From Mucilaginibacter aurantiaciroseus (GTDB lineage: Bacteria > Bacteroidota > Bacteroidia > Sphingobacteriales > Sphingobacteriaceae), in NCBI RefSeq assembly GCF_024055595.1, contig NZ_JAMXOF010000002.1:806001-870000 (forward strand): DNA of 64,000 nt. Reading direction: 5' to 3'. Below, piece by piece: positions 15,083-23,992 of this stretch. The position numbers and the translations under genes were made by a program. The notes under the pieces are model-generated. The model did no database searches. It was not told the origin of the DNA and saw nothing but the letters and a program-made list of their open reading frames with translations. How positions within the stretch are numbered: the first letter of the stretch is position 1; every line of letters starts with the position of its first letter.

Positions 15083-17479
15083 ATGAAAAAACTGCCACTG
15101 CTGCTTCCTTTGCTTGGGCTTGCCTTGTCTGCATCGGCACAACAAAAAAATATATACCACAAGGGCTGGGTCGATTTTAATAAGAACGGCCGCATGGATG
15201 TATTCGAAGACCCGTCCCAAAACATCGAGAAACGCGTTAACGATCTGTTAAGCCAGATGACCGTAGAGGAGAAAACCTGCCAAATGGCTACCCTTTATGG
15301 CTACAAGCGTGTGCTAAAAGACGAAATGCCCACCGCTAATTGGAAGAACGAGATTTGGAAGGACGGCATCGCCAATATCGACGAAGAGCTAAATAACCTT
15401 ACCTCCAAAACCGACGATGCGCCTACACAATATTCGTATCCCTTTAGCAAGCATGCATTGGCTATAAACACCGTGCAAAAGTGGTTTGTAGAAGAAACCC
15501 GCATGGGCATCCCGGTCGATTTTACCAACGAGGGAATCCACGGCCTAAATCACGACCGTGCTACCCCGCTGCCGGCACCAATAGGCATTGGCAGCACCTG
15601 GGATAAAGCTTTAGTTAGGCGAGCCGGCCAAACCGTAGGCCGGGAGGCAAAAGCCCTTGGCTATACCAATGTTTATGCGCCGATACTTGACCCCGCCCGC
15701 GACCAGCGCTGGGGCCGTGTGGTAGAATGTTATGGCGAAAACCCCTTCCTGATCGCCGAAATGGGCAAGCAAATGGTACTGGGCATCCAGGAAGAGGGCG
15801 TGGCATCAACCCTGAAACATTATGCCGTTTACAGCGTTCCCAAAGGCGGCCGTGACGGTAGCGCCCGTACCGATCCGCATGTTGCCCCGCGCGAGATGCA
15901 CCAGATCTATCTTTACCCGTTTCGCAGGGTGATACAGGAAGCACACCCGATGGGGGTGATGAGCAGCTACAATGATTGGGATGGCGTACCCGTTACCGGT
16001 AGTTATTATTTCCTGACGGAATTGCTTCGCCAAAAGTTTGGTTTCCAGGGATATGTGGTGAGCGATAGTGAGGCGGTAGAGTTCCTGTTCTCGAAACATA
16101 AAGTAGCCATTAATTATAAAGAAGCCGTGAGGCAGGCGGTAGAGGCCGGGCTTAATGTGCGTACCAATTTCACCCCGCCTCAAACTTTTATTTTACCCCT
16201 GCGCGAGCTGATCAAAGAGAACAAGATCTCGATGAAGGTAATTGACTCCCGCGTAGCGGATGTTTTGCGGGTAAAGTTCCGTTTGGGTTTGTTTGACAGC
16301 CCTTATGTTAAAGACCCAAAAGCGGCCGACAAACTGGTACACACCGCTGCCGATGCCGAAATGAGCCTGAAAATGAACCGCGAAAGCATGGTGCTTTTAA
16401 AGAACGAAAACAACCTGTTGCCTCTTGATAAAAGCAAATACAAAAATATACTGGTGACTGGCCCGCTGGCGGTAGAGAGCAATTATACCATTAGCAGATA
16501 TGGCCCGTCGCATAATAAGATCATCAGCGTGCTGGAAGGCGTTAAAAACTATGTAGGCACCGCCGGCAAAGTAAGTTACACCAAAGGCTGCGATATGGTG
16601 GATGCCACCTGGCCGGAGAGCGAGATCATCGAAACGCCGCTAACCGCGCAAGAACAGGCCGGTATCGATTCGGCTGTGGCGCAGGCAAAGCTAAGTGACG
16701 TAATTATAGCCGTTGTGGGCGAGGATATCGATAGGGTGGGCGAAAGCCTGTCGCGTACCGGGTTAAACCTGCCGGGCCGCCAATTAAAGCTAATCCAGGC
16801 TTTGCAGGCTACGGGTAAGCCTGTTGTTATGGTGATGATAAACGGGCAGCCGCTCACCATCAACTGGGAAAATAAATATGTGCCCGCCATTTTAGAGGCG
16901 TGGTTCCCCAGCGTACAAAGCGGGCAGGTAATTGCCGAAACCTTATTTGGCGATAATAATCCCGGCGGAAAACTGCCTATTACGTTCCCTAAGAGTACCG
17001 GTCAGCTGGAGTTTAATTTTCCGTTCAAACCAAATTCGCAAGCGGGCCAAGGCGGCCAAAATAGCTGGGGGCATACCAGCGTGAATGGTGCGTTGTACCC
17101 GTTTGGCTACGGCTTAAGTTATACCAAATTTGAATACAGCAACCTTACTGTATCGCCCGAAAAAGGGCAGTCGCAAGGCGATGTAACCGTTACGGTAGAT
17201 GTAACCAATACCGGCCAGCGCAAAGGTGACGATGTGGTGCAGCTATACCTGAAAGACGACATCAGTACCGTTACCACCTACGAATACGACCTGCGCGGCT
17301 TCGACCGTGTAACCCTTAACCCCAGCGAAAAGAAAACCGTAACTTTTACCCTGCACCCAGATGACCTGGCCCTGCTGGACAAAAACATGAACTGGACGGT
17401 TGAGCCCGGCACCTTCCAGGTTTGGATAGGCACATCATCGCAGGATATTAAGCTGAAGAAGAGTTTTACGGTAGAGTAG
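15083..17479 (+). CDS. Glycoside hydrolase family 3 beta-glycosidase
   Basis: Secreted retaining glycosidase (beta-glucosidase or beta-xylosidase type), 798 residues. A signal peptide (MKKLPLLLPLLGLALSASAQ) precedes the GH3 N-terminal barrel with GIHGLNHDRATPLPAPIG, GENPFLIAEMGKQM and the nucleophile Asp328 in GYVVSDSEAVEFL. The second domain includes MVLLKNENNLLPLD. A fibronectin III-like C-terminus begins near YPFGYGLSYTKFEYS (about 672-686) and ends the protein. No SusC/D genes are nearby, so it is not in an obvious polysaccharide utilization locus. A ROK-type sugar regulator follows 760 nt downstream. Linkage specificity cannot be told by eye. Confidence 0.93.
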   Translation: MKKLPLLLPLLGLALSASAQQKNIYHKGWVDFNKNGRMDVFEDPSQNIEKRVNDLLSQMTVEEKTCQMATLYGYKRVLKDEMPTANWKNEIWKDGIANIDEELNNLTSKTDDAPTQYSYPFSKHALAINTVQKWFVEETRMGIPVDFTNEGIHGLNHDRATPLPAPIGIGSTWDKALVRRAGQTVGREAKALGYTNVYAPILDPARDQRWGRVVECYGENPFLIAEMGKQMVLGIQEEGVASTLKHYAVYSVPKGGRDGSARTDPHVAPREMHQIYLYPFRRVIQEAHPMGVMSSYNDWDGVPVTGSYYFLTELLRQKFGFQGYVVSDSEAVEFLFSKHKVAINYKEAVRQAVEAGLNVRTNFTPPQTFILPLRELIKENKISMKVIDSRVADVLRVKFRLGLFDSPYVKDPKAADKLVHTAADAEMSLKMNRESMVLLKNENNLLPLDKSKYKNILVTGPLAVESNYTISRYGPSHNKIISVLEGVKNYVGTAGKVSYTKGCDMVDATWPESEIIETPLTAQEQAGIDSAVAQAKLSDVIIAVVGEDIDRVGESLSRTGLNLPGRQLKLIQALQATGKPVVMVMINGQPLTINWENKYVPAILEAWFPSVQSGQVIAETLFGDNNPGGKLPITFPKSTGQLEFNFPFKPNSQAGQGGQNSWGHTSVNGALYPFGYGLSYTKFEYSNLTVSPEKGQSQGDVTVTVDVTNTGQRKGDDVVQLYLKDDISTVTTYEYDLRGFDRVTLNPSEKKTVTFTLHPDDLALLDKNMNWTVEPGTFQVWIGTSSQDIKLKKSFTVE

Positions 17480-17513
17480 GGATGAATTTGGGATAGAGAA
17501 CGCCCATTCAGGT

Positions 17514-17583
17514 GTCCACGCTTATAATTATTTAAGCGTGGACGATTAAATAATTGTTGCTTCAAGCGGATGACGCTTGAAGC
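17514..17583. repeat. Two tandem perfect hairpins between GH3 and GNAT genes
   Basis: Hairpin 1 (17514-17543) has 11-bp arms GTCCACGCTTA/TAAGCGTGGAC. Hairpin 2 (17559-17583) has 10-bp arms GCTTCAAGCG/CGCTTGAAGC with a 5-nt loop. Neither is followed by a T run, so they are poor intrinsic terminators. They may be repeat elements or transcript-end structures. Confidence 0.6.
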
Positions 17584-17599
17584 GGCGGGTGTCATTACA

Positions 17600-17607
17600 T
17601 ATATTTG
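17600..17607 (+). promoter_or_regulatory. -7 element TATATTTG upstream of the GNAT gene
   Basis: Exact TAnnTTTG match, 5 nt before ATG 17613 and 47 nt before ATG 17655. Depending on the true start the mRNA is leaderless or has a leader of about 42 nt. Confidence 0.5.
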
Positions 17608-17654
17608 CTATCATGCCAAAACGTTTCGACTGGACACCATCTGCTTATTCAACT

Positions 17655-18116
17655 ATGGAAAACATTATCACCCGCCGGGCTACCGTGGCTGATATGGACA
17701 CGCTGCTTCAATTTGAGCAGGGCGTGATCAGCTCCGAGCGGCCGTTCGACCCAACTTTAAAGGAGGGGCATATTAACTATTATGATCTTAACGAGCTTAT
17801 CATCGCCCCACATATCCAACTTGTAGTTGCCGAACTTAACGGCGAGATTATCGGCAGCGGCTACGCCCGGATCGAAACTTCTAAGATCTACCTGCAACAT
17901 CCGCAGCATGCCTACCTGGGTTTTATGTATGTGTTGCCCCAGCACCGTGGCAAGGGCATAAATAAATTGGTTATTAATGCGCTAAAGGAATGGTCGGTGC
18001 AGCAAGGGATAACCGAATTTAGATTGGAGGTGTATTTCGGGAACGTGGCTGCTATTAAGGCTTACGAAAAAGTAGGTTTTAACAGCCACATGATAGAGAT
18101 GCGCATGGGGCTTTAG
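17655..18116 (+). CDS. GNAT family N-acetyltransferase
   Basis: Acetyl-CoA-dependent acetyltransferase of 153 residues. The acetyl-CoA binding motif A is LGFMYVLPQHRGKGINKLV, followed by EFRLEVYFGNVAAIKAYEKV and GF. ATG 17655 starts directly at the domain (MENIITRRATVADMD); ATG 17613 would add 14 residues and would be leaderless relative to the -7 element at 17600. It follows two hairpins after the GH3 gene. Substrate unknown. Confidence 0.85.
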   Translation: MENIITRRATVADMDTLLQFEQGVISSERPFDPTLKEGHINYYDLNELIIAPHIQLVVAELNGEIIGSGYARIETSKIYLQHPQHAYLGFMYVLPQHRGKGINKLVINALKEWSVQQGITEFRLEVYFGNVAAIKAYEKVGFNSHMIEMRMGL

Positions 18117-18240
18117 GACATTTGCCTACAACAATAATTAAAATTTTAAAAAGTTTAGTAACTTATTGTAGTTTCGTGCTTTATTTATAAATTTATAGCC
18201 GAATACAAACCTAAACTATTTAAAGGCAAGCATATACCGA

Positions 18241-19440
18241 ATGGAAATTAAGAGTAATGGCGTAAAAAGCGGATGGTTAAAAAATATGATCATTAAGCGG
18301 CTGTATTTTGATAAGGCAATGTCGTGTGCCGCGTTAAGCCAGCTTTTTGACAAGAGCATCCCCTCAATAGCGAAAGCAATAAACGAACTTATAAAAGAAG
18401 GTTTTGTGGTAGAGCAAGGCTTCGCCCCTTCAAGTGGTGGCCGCAGGCCGTTGATGTACGCCATCAACACCAACGCCATGTTTATATTGGCGGTGGCTAT
18501 GGATCAGTTGTCTGCCCGCATCCAACTGATCGACCTGAATAATAACCCGGTTGCCGAAATGGCTACGGTGGAGTTGAAACTCCACAATAATGATAATGCC
18601 CTTGCTGAACTGATTAGCCACCTGAATAATTATGTGGAAGAAAGCGGCATCTCTAAAAAGAAAATTGCCGGTATTGGCATTGGCATGCCGGGCTTTATCA
18701 ACGCTGTAGAGGGCATCAACTACACCTACCTTGATGCCGGGGGCGAGAGCCTGAGTAAATACATCACCAAAGAAATAGGCATTACCACCTATATTGATAA
18801 CGATAGCAGCCTTATTGCCCTTGCCGAACAAAAGTTTGGCATTGCCCGCTCGCAGCAAGAAGTAATGGTGATAAACCTGGGCTGGGGTATAGGCTTAGGG
18901 ATGATCATTGATGGTAAGATCTTCCGCGGCTATAATGGCTTCGCGGGTGAGTTGAGCCACATCCCGCTTTCAGACAATGGCGCACTTTGCTTGTGCGGTA
19001 AACGTGGTTGTTTAGAGGCCGAAGCATCTATGCTGGTAGTTGCTGAAAAAGCCGAAGAAGGCATTAAAAAAGGCCGTATAACCAGCCTTAAACCACATAA
19101 CGGCCAGTCTAAATTAATGGGCGAGGACCTGATGGAGGCCGCTAACCAGGGCGACCAGTTTGCTATAGAATTGTTGACAGATGCAGGTTACAAAATTGGC
19201 AAGGCGCTGGCTATACTGATTCATATCATGAACCCGGCAAACATCGTGTTAAGTGGCCGCGGTGCAAAAGTTGGCAAGATTCTAATGGCGCCCATACAAC
19301 AGGCCCTGCATAAATATTGTATCCCCCGCCTCTCCTCAGGCACCGAATTATTAATATCTTCATTAGGTTTCGACGCCGAACTTATTGGCGCTGCCGTATT
19401 AGTGATGGAGAACTTTGATAAAGAAGAGCAGGCGAGGTAA
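18241..19440 (+). CDS. ROK family transcriptional regulator (NagC/XylR type)
   Basis: The 399-residue protein has an N-terminal winged helix-turn-helix (about 12-68, with CAALSQLFDKSIPSIAKAIN) and a C-terminal ROK sugar-kinase-like domain. The ROK zinc motif is CLCGKRGCLEAEAS (near 250), preceded by GFAGELSHIPL. Known relatives bind a sugar or amino sugar and release DNA. It is 124 nt after the GNAT gene and downstream of the GH3 gene, which makes carbohydrate control plausible. The effector is not inferable. Confidence 0.9.
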   Translation: MEIKSNGVKSGWLKNMIIKRLYFDKAMSCAALSQLFDKSIPSIAKAINELIKEGFVVEQGFAPSSGGRRPLMYAINTNAMFILAVAMDQLSARIQLIDLNNNPVAEMATVELKLHNNDNALAELISHLNNYVEESGISKKKIAGIGIGMPGFINAVEGINYTYLDAGGESLSKYITKEIGITTYIDNDSSLIALAEQKFGIARSQQEVMVINLGWGIGLGMIIDGKIFRGYNGFAGELSHIPLSDNGALCLCGKRGCLEAEASMLVVAEKAEEGIKKGRITSLKPHNGQSKLMGEDLMEAANQGDQFAIELLTDAGYKIGKALAILIHIMNPANIVLSGRGAKVGKILMAPIQQALHKYCIPRLSSGTELLISSLGFDAELIGAAVLVMENFDKEEQAR

Positions 19441-19461
19441 TAAAAAATAAGTTTACAGCCT

Positions 19462-20112
19462 ATGAAAATACTTTTGCTGGGTGCTACAGGCCGAACAGGC
19501 ATACTTATTTTAGAGCAACTCATTCAACGTGGGCACAGTGTGAACATACTGGTAAGAGATAGGCGAAAAGTGAAGTTGGATTCTGAGGCAGTTAATGTTT
19601 TTGAGGGTTCTACACTTGATATAAACCTACTTGGCACAGCAATGAAAGGCTGCTGTGCAGTTATAAGTGCCCTTAATATATCGCGCAAAAATGATTTTCC
19701 ATGGTCTGCATTACGCACGCCACCTAACCTGCTATCGGCTACCATGAAAAATGTTATTAAGCTTCTCGGTCAGTTTGAAATAAAGCGTGTTATTATAATT
19801 TCAGCCTGGGGAGTAAACGAAACCCGAAAAGATATACCGGCATGGTTTAGGTTGATAATTGACAATAGTAATATTGCACCTGCATATACAGATCATGCCT
19901 TACAAGAGGCCACGCTTGCCGCAACCGACCTTTATTGGACGGCTATCAGGCCGGTAGTCTTAACCAATTTTAGCACAAAAAAGGTTAAAGTAAGCATCGG
20001 CAATAAGCCTAAACCTGGTTTGTTGATAAGTAGAAAGAGTGTTGCCACCTTTGCTGTTGACATCCTGGAACAAGCGGAATTTATAGGATTATCGCCTGTT
20101 ATCTTTAATTGA
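19462..20112 (+). CDS. NAD(P)H-binding atypical SDR (NmrA-like)
   Basis: The 216-residue protein starts MKILLLGATGRTG, a Rossmann motif GATGRTG at residues 7-13 that binds NAD(P)H, and continues with DVxxGS-like spacing (NVFEGSTLDINLLGTAM) and VIIISAWGVNETRK. This matches atypical short-chain dehydrogenases related to flavin reductase BLVRB and NmrA. It begins 21 nt after the ROK gene, so co-transcription is plausible. Substrate unknown. Confidence 0.85.
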   Translation: MKILLLGATGRTGILILEQLIQRGHSVNILVRDRRKVKLDSEAVNVFEGSTLDINLLGTAMKGCCAVISALNISRKNDFPWSALRTPPNLLSATMKNVIKLLGQFEIKRVIIISAWGVNETRKDIPAWFRLIIDNSNIAPAYTDHALQEATLAATDLYWTAIRPVVLTNFSTKKVKVSIGNKPKPGLLISRKSVATFAVDILEQAEFIGLSPVIFN

Positions 20113-20237
20113 AATTACCTATTTCGTATTATAATGCTTTACTCGGGTATGCACTAATGCCACGTGATTCCACACCCAACATTCTCTTTAAAAACTGTTT
20201 TGTTATCTTGCCATGGCATAACCAATAAATAAACATC

Positions 20238-20816
20238 ATGAACCCAAAAGTTGATTTTTATTTTAATAAGGACAAAAAATGGCAACCCGAGGTAAATAAA
20301 CTGCGGTCGATCATGCTGGATTGCGGGCTTACCGAGGAGTTGAAATGGGGCTGCCCGTGCTACACCTACCGGGATGATAACATTGTACTGATCCACGATT
20401 TTAAGGAATACTGCGCGCTGCTATTTTTTAAAGGCGTTTTGCTGAACGATACCCACGGGATCCTGATTCAACAAACGGAGAATGTACAAGCTGCGCGACA
20501 GATCAGGTTCACCGGTCTTGAACAAATTGTTGAGCAGGAAGCTATTATAAAAACCTATGTTTTTGAAGCCATTGAAGTGGAGAAAGCCGGGCTACATGTA
20601 GAAATGAAAAAGACGGCCGACTTTATCTTTGCCGAAGAATTTCAAACCAAACTGGACGGTAGTGATGAATTACGGAAAGCTTTTGAAGCTTTAACACCCG
20701 GCAGGCAAAAAGCCTATTTGCTGCATTTTGCGGCACCCAAGCAAGCCAAAACCCGCGAGGCAAGGGTAGATAAATGCATCCCGCAAATTATGAATGGTAA
20801 AGGCTTGAACGATTAG
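20238..20816 (+). CDS. YdeI/OmpD-associated family protein (DUF1801 plus OmdA)
   Basis: The 192-residue protein has an N-terminal DUF1801 domain (ELKWGCPCYTYRDDNIVLIH, LLFFKGVLLNDTHGIL) and a C-terminal OmdA-type helical domain (FQTKLDGSDELRKAFEALTP, RQKAYLLHF). It ends in an arrangement like TREARVDKCIPQI, typical of the YdeI family. Relatives have been linked to cationic-peptide resistance in Bacillus; the molecular role is not established. Monocistronic. Confidence 0.87.
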   Translation: MNPKVDFYFNKDKKWQPEVNKLRSIMLDCGLTEELKWGCPCYTYRDDNIVLIHDFKEYCALLFFKGVLLNDTHGILIQQTENVQAARQIRFTGLEQIVEQEAIIKTYVFEAIEVEKAGLHVEMKKTADFIFAEEFQTKLDGSDELRKAFEALTPGRQKAYLLHFAAPKQAKTREARVDKCIPQIMNGKGLND

Positions 20817-20830
20817 TTAGATGGTGTTTA

Positions 20831-21067
20831 TCAAGATACGATGTCGCCGTATTTATCCAGGTGTGTTTGGCAATTTCGGCAGGTTGTGCCACCCCATAAA
20901 AATTGCTTGCCGCTTTTGGGTACACGCACAACAGGCTGTAGGGTTTGGCATACCGGGCAGTTTACACGGTTTAAATTAATGCCCCATTTAGATTTGTTCC
21001 TGCCGGCCCTTCTAACCCAGATAACAAGGCCAACTACAACAATAGCGTAAATAACAAGTTTAATCAT
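20831..21067 (-). CDS. Small membrane-anchored zinc-ribbon protein
   Basis: The 78-residue product has an N-terminal transmembrane helix (about 3-18) and a CxxC...CxxC zinc ribbon, Cys37/Cys40 in NCPVC and Cys63/Cys66 in TCRNC. It is convergent with the YdeI-family gene, 14 nt apart. Function unknown. The regular spacing of four cysteines supports a real gene. Confidence 0.7.
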   Translation of the reverse strand: MIKLVIYAIVVVGLVIWVRRAGRNKSKWGINLNRVNCPVCQTLQPVVRVPKSGKQFLWGGTTCRNCQTHLDKYGDIVS

Positions 21068-21142
21068 TTTTGGATTTCTACTGTATTAAAGATATGAAAT
21101 ATATCGTAACGTTTGTTTTGTCAAAATCAGTTTGGTTTTTGC

Positions 21143-21787
21143 TTAAAACAGCTGTTTTAACTCATCAAAGTTGTTAATGGTAGCAACCTGCCCGTTTTCC
21201 ACTACACCAAAACCGTACGATGCAAATATGAAAGGTACGCCCGCTTTGCTTGCGGCTTCGTAATCGCCCATGGTATCGCCCACATAAACTGGTTTTTTAA
21301 GGTTGTGGTCTATAACAATATCACTTATGTTATCTGCCTTGGGGTTGCCCTTGGTGCCGTAGCATTGGTGCGCCAAAAAATAGGAGTGCATGTTATGCAG
21401 ATCAAGAAAGAGTTCGATATATCCGCTTTGGCAGTTGCTTACAATGTAAAGCTTGTAATTTTTGCCCAGGTAGGTAAGCGTATCAGCAAGATTTGGGTAC
21501 AGCGTGCCACCTTGTTTGTGCAGGATCTCCAGCTCACTAACCGAGCAAAGCTGCTTAACTTCCTCCCGCTGTTCGTGGCTTAAAAACGGAAACAGTTTTT
21601 CGAAGATCTTATCATAGGTCATCCCGGTGATGGAACGAACCCGCTCGCGGGTCATTACCTCGTTAGCCATATAGGGCGCCTGGTTAAGGGCTGCCTGCCA
21701 TGCGCCGGTTATGGTATCGGTACTATCCCAAAGGGTGCCGTCAAGATCAAATATGATGCTGTCGTATGTGTTTTTTAAGCTATCCAT
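21143..21787 (-). CDS. HAD superfamily phosphatase (phosphoglycolate phosphatase-like)
   Basis: The 214-residue protein shows all HAD motifs: Asp14/Asp16 in IIFDLDGTLWDS, motif II YIVSNCQSG, motif III Lys in GTKGNPKA and motif IV VYVGDTMGDYEA. The helical cap between motifs I and II places it in the PGMB/Gph group. A perfect 18-bp palindrome (21143-21160) covers its stop codon. A -7 element lies at 21805-21812. A paralogue is at 42592-43224. Substrate unknown. Confidence 0.9.
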   Translation of the reverse strand: MDSLKNTYDSIIFDLDGTLWDSTDTITGAWQAALNQAPYMANEVMTRERVRSITGMTYDKIFEKLFPFLSHEQREEVKQLCSVSELEILHKQGGTLYPNLADTLTYLGKNYKLYIVSNCQSGYIELFLDLHNMHSYFLAHQCYGTKGNPKADNISDIVIDHNLKKPVYVGDTMGDYEAASKAGVPFIFASYGFGVVENGQVATINNFDELKQLF

Positions 21788-21804
21788 TGCTGCGTTTTGT
21801 GCCG

Positions 21805-21812
21805 CAAAAGTA
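21805..21812 (-). promoter_or_regulatory. -7 element TACTTTTG upstream of the HAD gene
   Basis: Minus-strand TACTTTTG fits TAnnTTTG and lies 17 nt before ATG 21787. Confidence 0.5.
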
Positions 21813-21848
21813 GCAGATTATTTTTAGCGGACAGTCGCAAAAATGTAA

Positions 21849-22001
21849 TTAGTAAATGGGGAACTCACCAATACCAAAAATGATAGACATGATTGGAACG
21901 GCTAAAAGGAAAAATACCCTCGCCTGTTCTACCTTGTCAGATTCGCCTTTTACAAATACGTGGTTAATGTCGGTTAATATAGTGTTGATCGCGTTTTTCA
22001 T
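21849..22001 (-). CDS. 50-residue small membrane protein
   Basis: A complete 51-codon frame (ATG 22001, stop 21849-21851) starting MKNAINTILTDINHVFVKG. The charged N-terminal half is helical (ESDKVEQARV) and the C-terminal half is one hydrophobic segment ending GIGEFPIY. The codon use resembles the neighbours and no overlapping gene competes. It is upstream of and co-directional with the HAD gene. Function unknown; possibly a small regulatory membrane protein. Confidence 0.5.
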   Translation of the reverse strand: MKNAINTILTDINHVFVKGESDKVEQARVFFLLAVPIMSIIFGIGEFPIY

Positions 22002-22119
22002 GGTAAACAGTGTTAATTGTGATTGCTGTAATTATGACTATGCGAGGGGAGGTAGGGTTTAATTGGGAAGTAAAAAATTAAAAGATGAAAGAAAGAGCGG
22101 AAAGCGGGGTAATGGTTGA

Positions 22120-22305
22120 ACCTTTAGTCACGCAGAGAGGTCTTCGAGAAGCTCAGAATAACAAAAAAAAATTTCATTTCGAACGAGGTACGAGGAGAAC
22201 CGACCGAAAGTAGCTCATCGTAGATAAATTTTGTTATACCTGCAAAGTTCGCTCATCGTATCTAACAAGATTTCTCACTATCGTTTAAAATGACATCGGA
22301 TAAAA
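22120..22305. repeat. Degenerate intergenic repeat region
   Basis: The stretch between the 50-residue ORF and the next gene holds fragments of a dispersed element, including CTCATCGTA occurring twice (near 22207 and 22252) and AAGATTTCTCACTATCG. No ORF of note is present. The pattern resembles other intergenic repeats in this window. Confidence 0.4.
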
Positions 22306-22312
22306 GATTTAC

Positions 22313-22516
22313 CTACCCATTCTCGTACAATACCGTATTATGGATATTCCAATCCTCAATATCTATCAAGCCCGGTTGGGTTTGATAGTGTAAATCATCA
22401 GCGGGGCATTTAACTACATATTCGCTCTTGCCAATAAGGGTTATAATAGGGCGTTCGCCGCATTGTTTACAGGGTTTGCAATAAATAGATTTGGGTATTG
22501 TAACATAGCCCTTCAT
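22313..22516 (-). CDS. Small zinc-ribbon-like protein
   Basis: The 67-residue product has Cys13, Cys16 and Cys19 (YCKPCKQCGERP) and Cys37 (VVKCPADD), enough for a small metal site, then an acidic tail. It is preceded by a purine-rich stretch (GGAG in AACGGAGG on the plus strand is on the wrong side, so the RBS is unclear). Function unknown. The Cys pattern argues for a genuine protein. Confidence 0.6.
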   Translation of the reverse strand: MKGYVTIPKSIYCKPCKQCGERPIITLIGKSEYVVKCPADDLHYQTQPGLIDIEDWNIHNTVLYENG

Positions 22517-22597
22517 ATATAATAAACGGAGGTTTTATTCCTTAAAGTTGTGAAATTAGTATTTTTTTTTATTCCTGTAAAAACTTATTTGAGGTTG

Positions 22598-23059
22598 TTA
22601 TTTGGCGTCGTTTATTTCTATCCAATAACCATCAGGGTCCTGGATGTAAACTTGCGATACGCCATCCACACGGTGCTCTACCTGGCTGGCAACACCTTTC
22701 CAGTTGCTGTAGGTGATCTTTTTTTCTTTAAGCGTGATAATAAATTTGGTGATAGATGGCACGCTGAAACAAATATGATCGCCAATAAGTTTTGGCGCGG
22801 TTGAGCAATTGCCCTGTATAATGTGCATAGCAACGTTAGGCGCAATGTTATACCAGGTGTGTACGGTATCTTTAAACGGGTTGGGAATTATTTTAAGGCC
22901 TAAAACAGAGGTGTAAAAGGCATTGCTTTTTTTAAGATCGGCAGAGCATAGGGCGGCGTGGTTAAACACAGCTTGTGCATTGCTTGTAAGTGGGGCGCTT
23001 AGCAAAAGCATTGCAGCTATTTTAAAGGCACGGTTTTTTATTTGGGTGTAGTTTAACAT
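22598..23059 (-). CDS. Secreted VOC (glyoxalase/bleomycin resistance) family protein
   Basis: The 153-residue protein starts with a signal peptide (about 1-28, ending SNAQA). The VOC fold then shows FNHAALCSADLKKSNAFYTS at the first betaalphabetabetabeta module and VYIQDPDGYWIEINDAK at its end, with metal-ligand-like His and Glu. Export is unusual for this family but occurs in Bacteroidota. Substrate unknown; it could be a dioxygenase or lyase-like enzyme. Confidence 0.85.
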   Translation of the reverse strand: MLNYTQIKNRAFKIAAMLLLSAPLTSNAQAVFNHAALCSADLKKSNAFYTSVLGLKIIPNPFKDTVHTWYNIAPNVAMHIIQGNCSTAPKLIGDHICFSVPSITKFIITLKEKKITYSNWKGVASQVEHRVDGVSQVYIQDPDGYWIEINDAK

Positions 23060-23193
23060 ATTTAGGGATTGTTAACAGGTGATAAATATACACCTTATGT
23101 AATACTAAATTAATGTTTGCTGATATTTAATTGTAAAAACAACAGCTAAACTTTTGCATTGGTTCGTATATTTATTTTATCAATATATACCCT

Positions 23194-23847
23194 ATGAACA
23201 CCCAACCTGTAAATAGTAAAGCCATAACTACCTGGAGCGCGATTTTAGCATTGCTTACCTGGTTTGCTATAGGGCTGCAGTTCTACTTATCTATAAACGC
23301 CTATATGGCAAAAGGCCGCACATTAGGTGGGGCAGTGGTTGAGTTTTTTAGCTTTTTTACGATAGAAAGCAATATACTGGTGGCATTTGGCCTCACGGCG
23401 GTGGCATTAGGCGGGTTTAATAAAGGGTTTTTCTCGCGGGCAAGCGTACTTACGGCTACGGCGGTTTATATCACTATTGTTTGCCTGGTTTACAACTTAG
23501 TATTACGCAGCGGCTACAACCCGCAAGGGTGGGATAGGGTGGTGAACGAGCTTTTACATGCTATTTGCCCGCCGCTATTTATATTGTTTTGGCTGGTATG
23601 TGTGCCTAAACAGGGCATCACCTATAAAGGCGCGTTGCCATGGTTATGGTTCCCGTTTTTTTATATGGTTTATGTGCTGGTACGGGGTGCCATCTACTGG
23701 ATTTATCCATATTTTTTTATGAACGCTACCATTTTTGGTTACCCGCGCGTTGCCTTAAACTGCCTGATGCTGATGGTAGTTTTCCTGGCCTTTGATATGC
23801 TGTTCGTTTGGCTGGCAAAGCTGATGGCTAAACACAGGGCTGCATAG
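23194..23847 (+). CDS. Pr6Pr family integral membrane protein
   Basis: The 217-residue protein has six predicted transmembrane segments (about 15-35, 50-70, 80-105, 118-138, 150-172, 185-208). The sequence FFSFFTIESNILVAFGL, followed by LLHAICPPLFILFW, is characteristic of the Pr6Pr group (FAR-17a/AIG1-like). No enzymatic residues can be assigned with confidence. It stands alone; the region downstream holds a gene remnant. Function unknown. Confidence 0.82.
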   Translation: MNTQPVNSKAITTWSAILALLTWFAIGLQFYLSINAYMAKGRTLGGAVVEFFSFFTIESNILVAFGLTAVALGGFNKGFFSRASVLTATAVYITIVCLVYNLVLRSGYNPQGWDRVVNELLHAICPPLFILFWLVCVPKQGITYKGALPWLWFPFFYMVYVLVRGAIYWIYPYFFMNATIFGYPRVALNCLMLMVVFLAFDMLFVWLAKLMAKHRAA

Positions 23848-23992
23848 CCTATCGCTCAAAAAACTTCTTCATTCATCAGAAACTTGCTTTGTATTAACTT
23901 AGTGATACTGCCTGCCGTGAATTAAACTTTGCATTGCCGCTGTAGTTTAACTTATAACAAACACGATTTAGCATATTAAAAACATAGAAATT

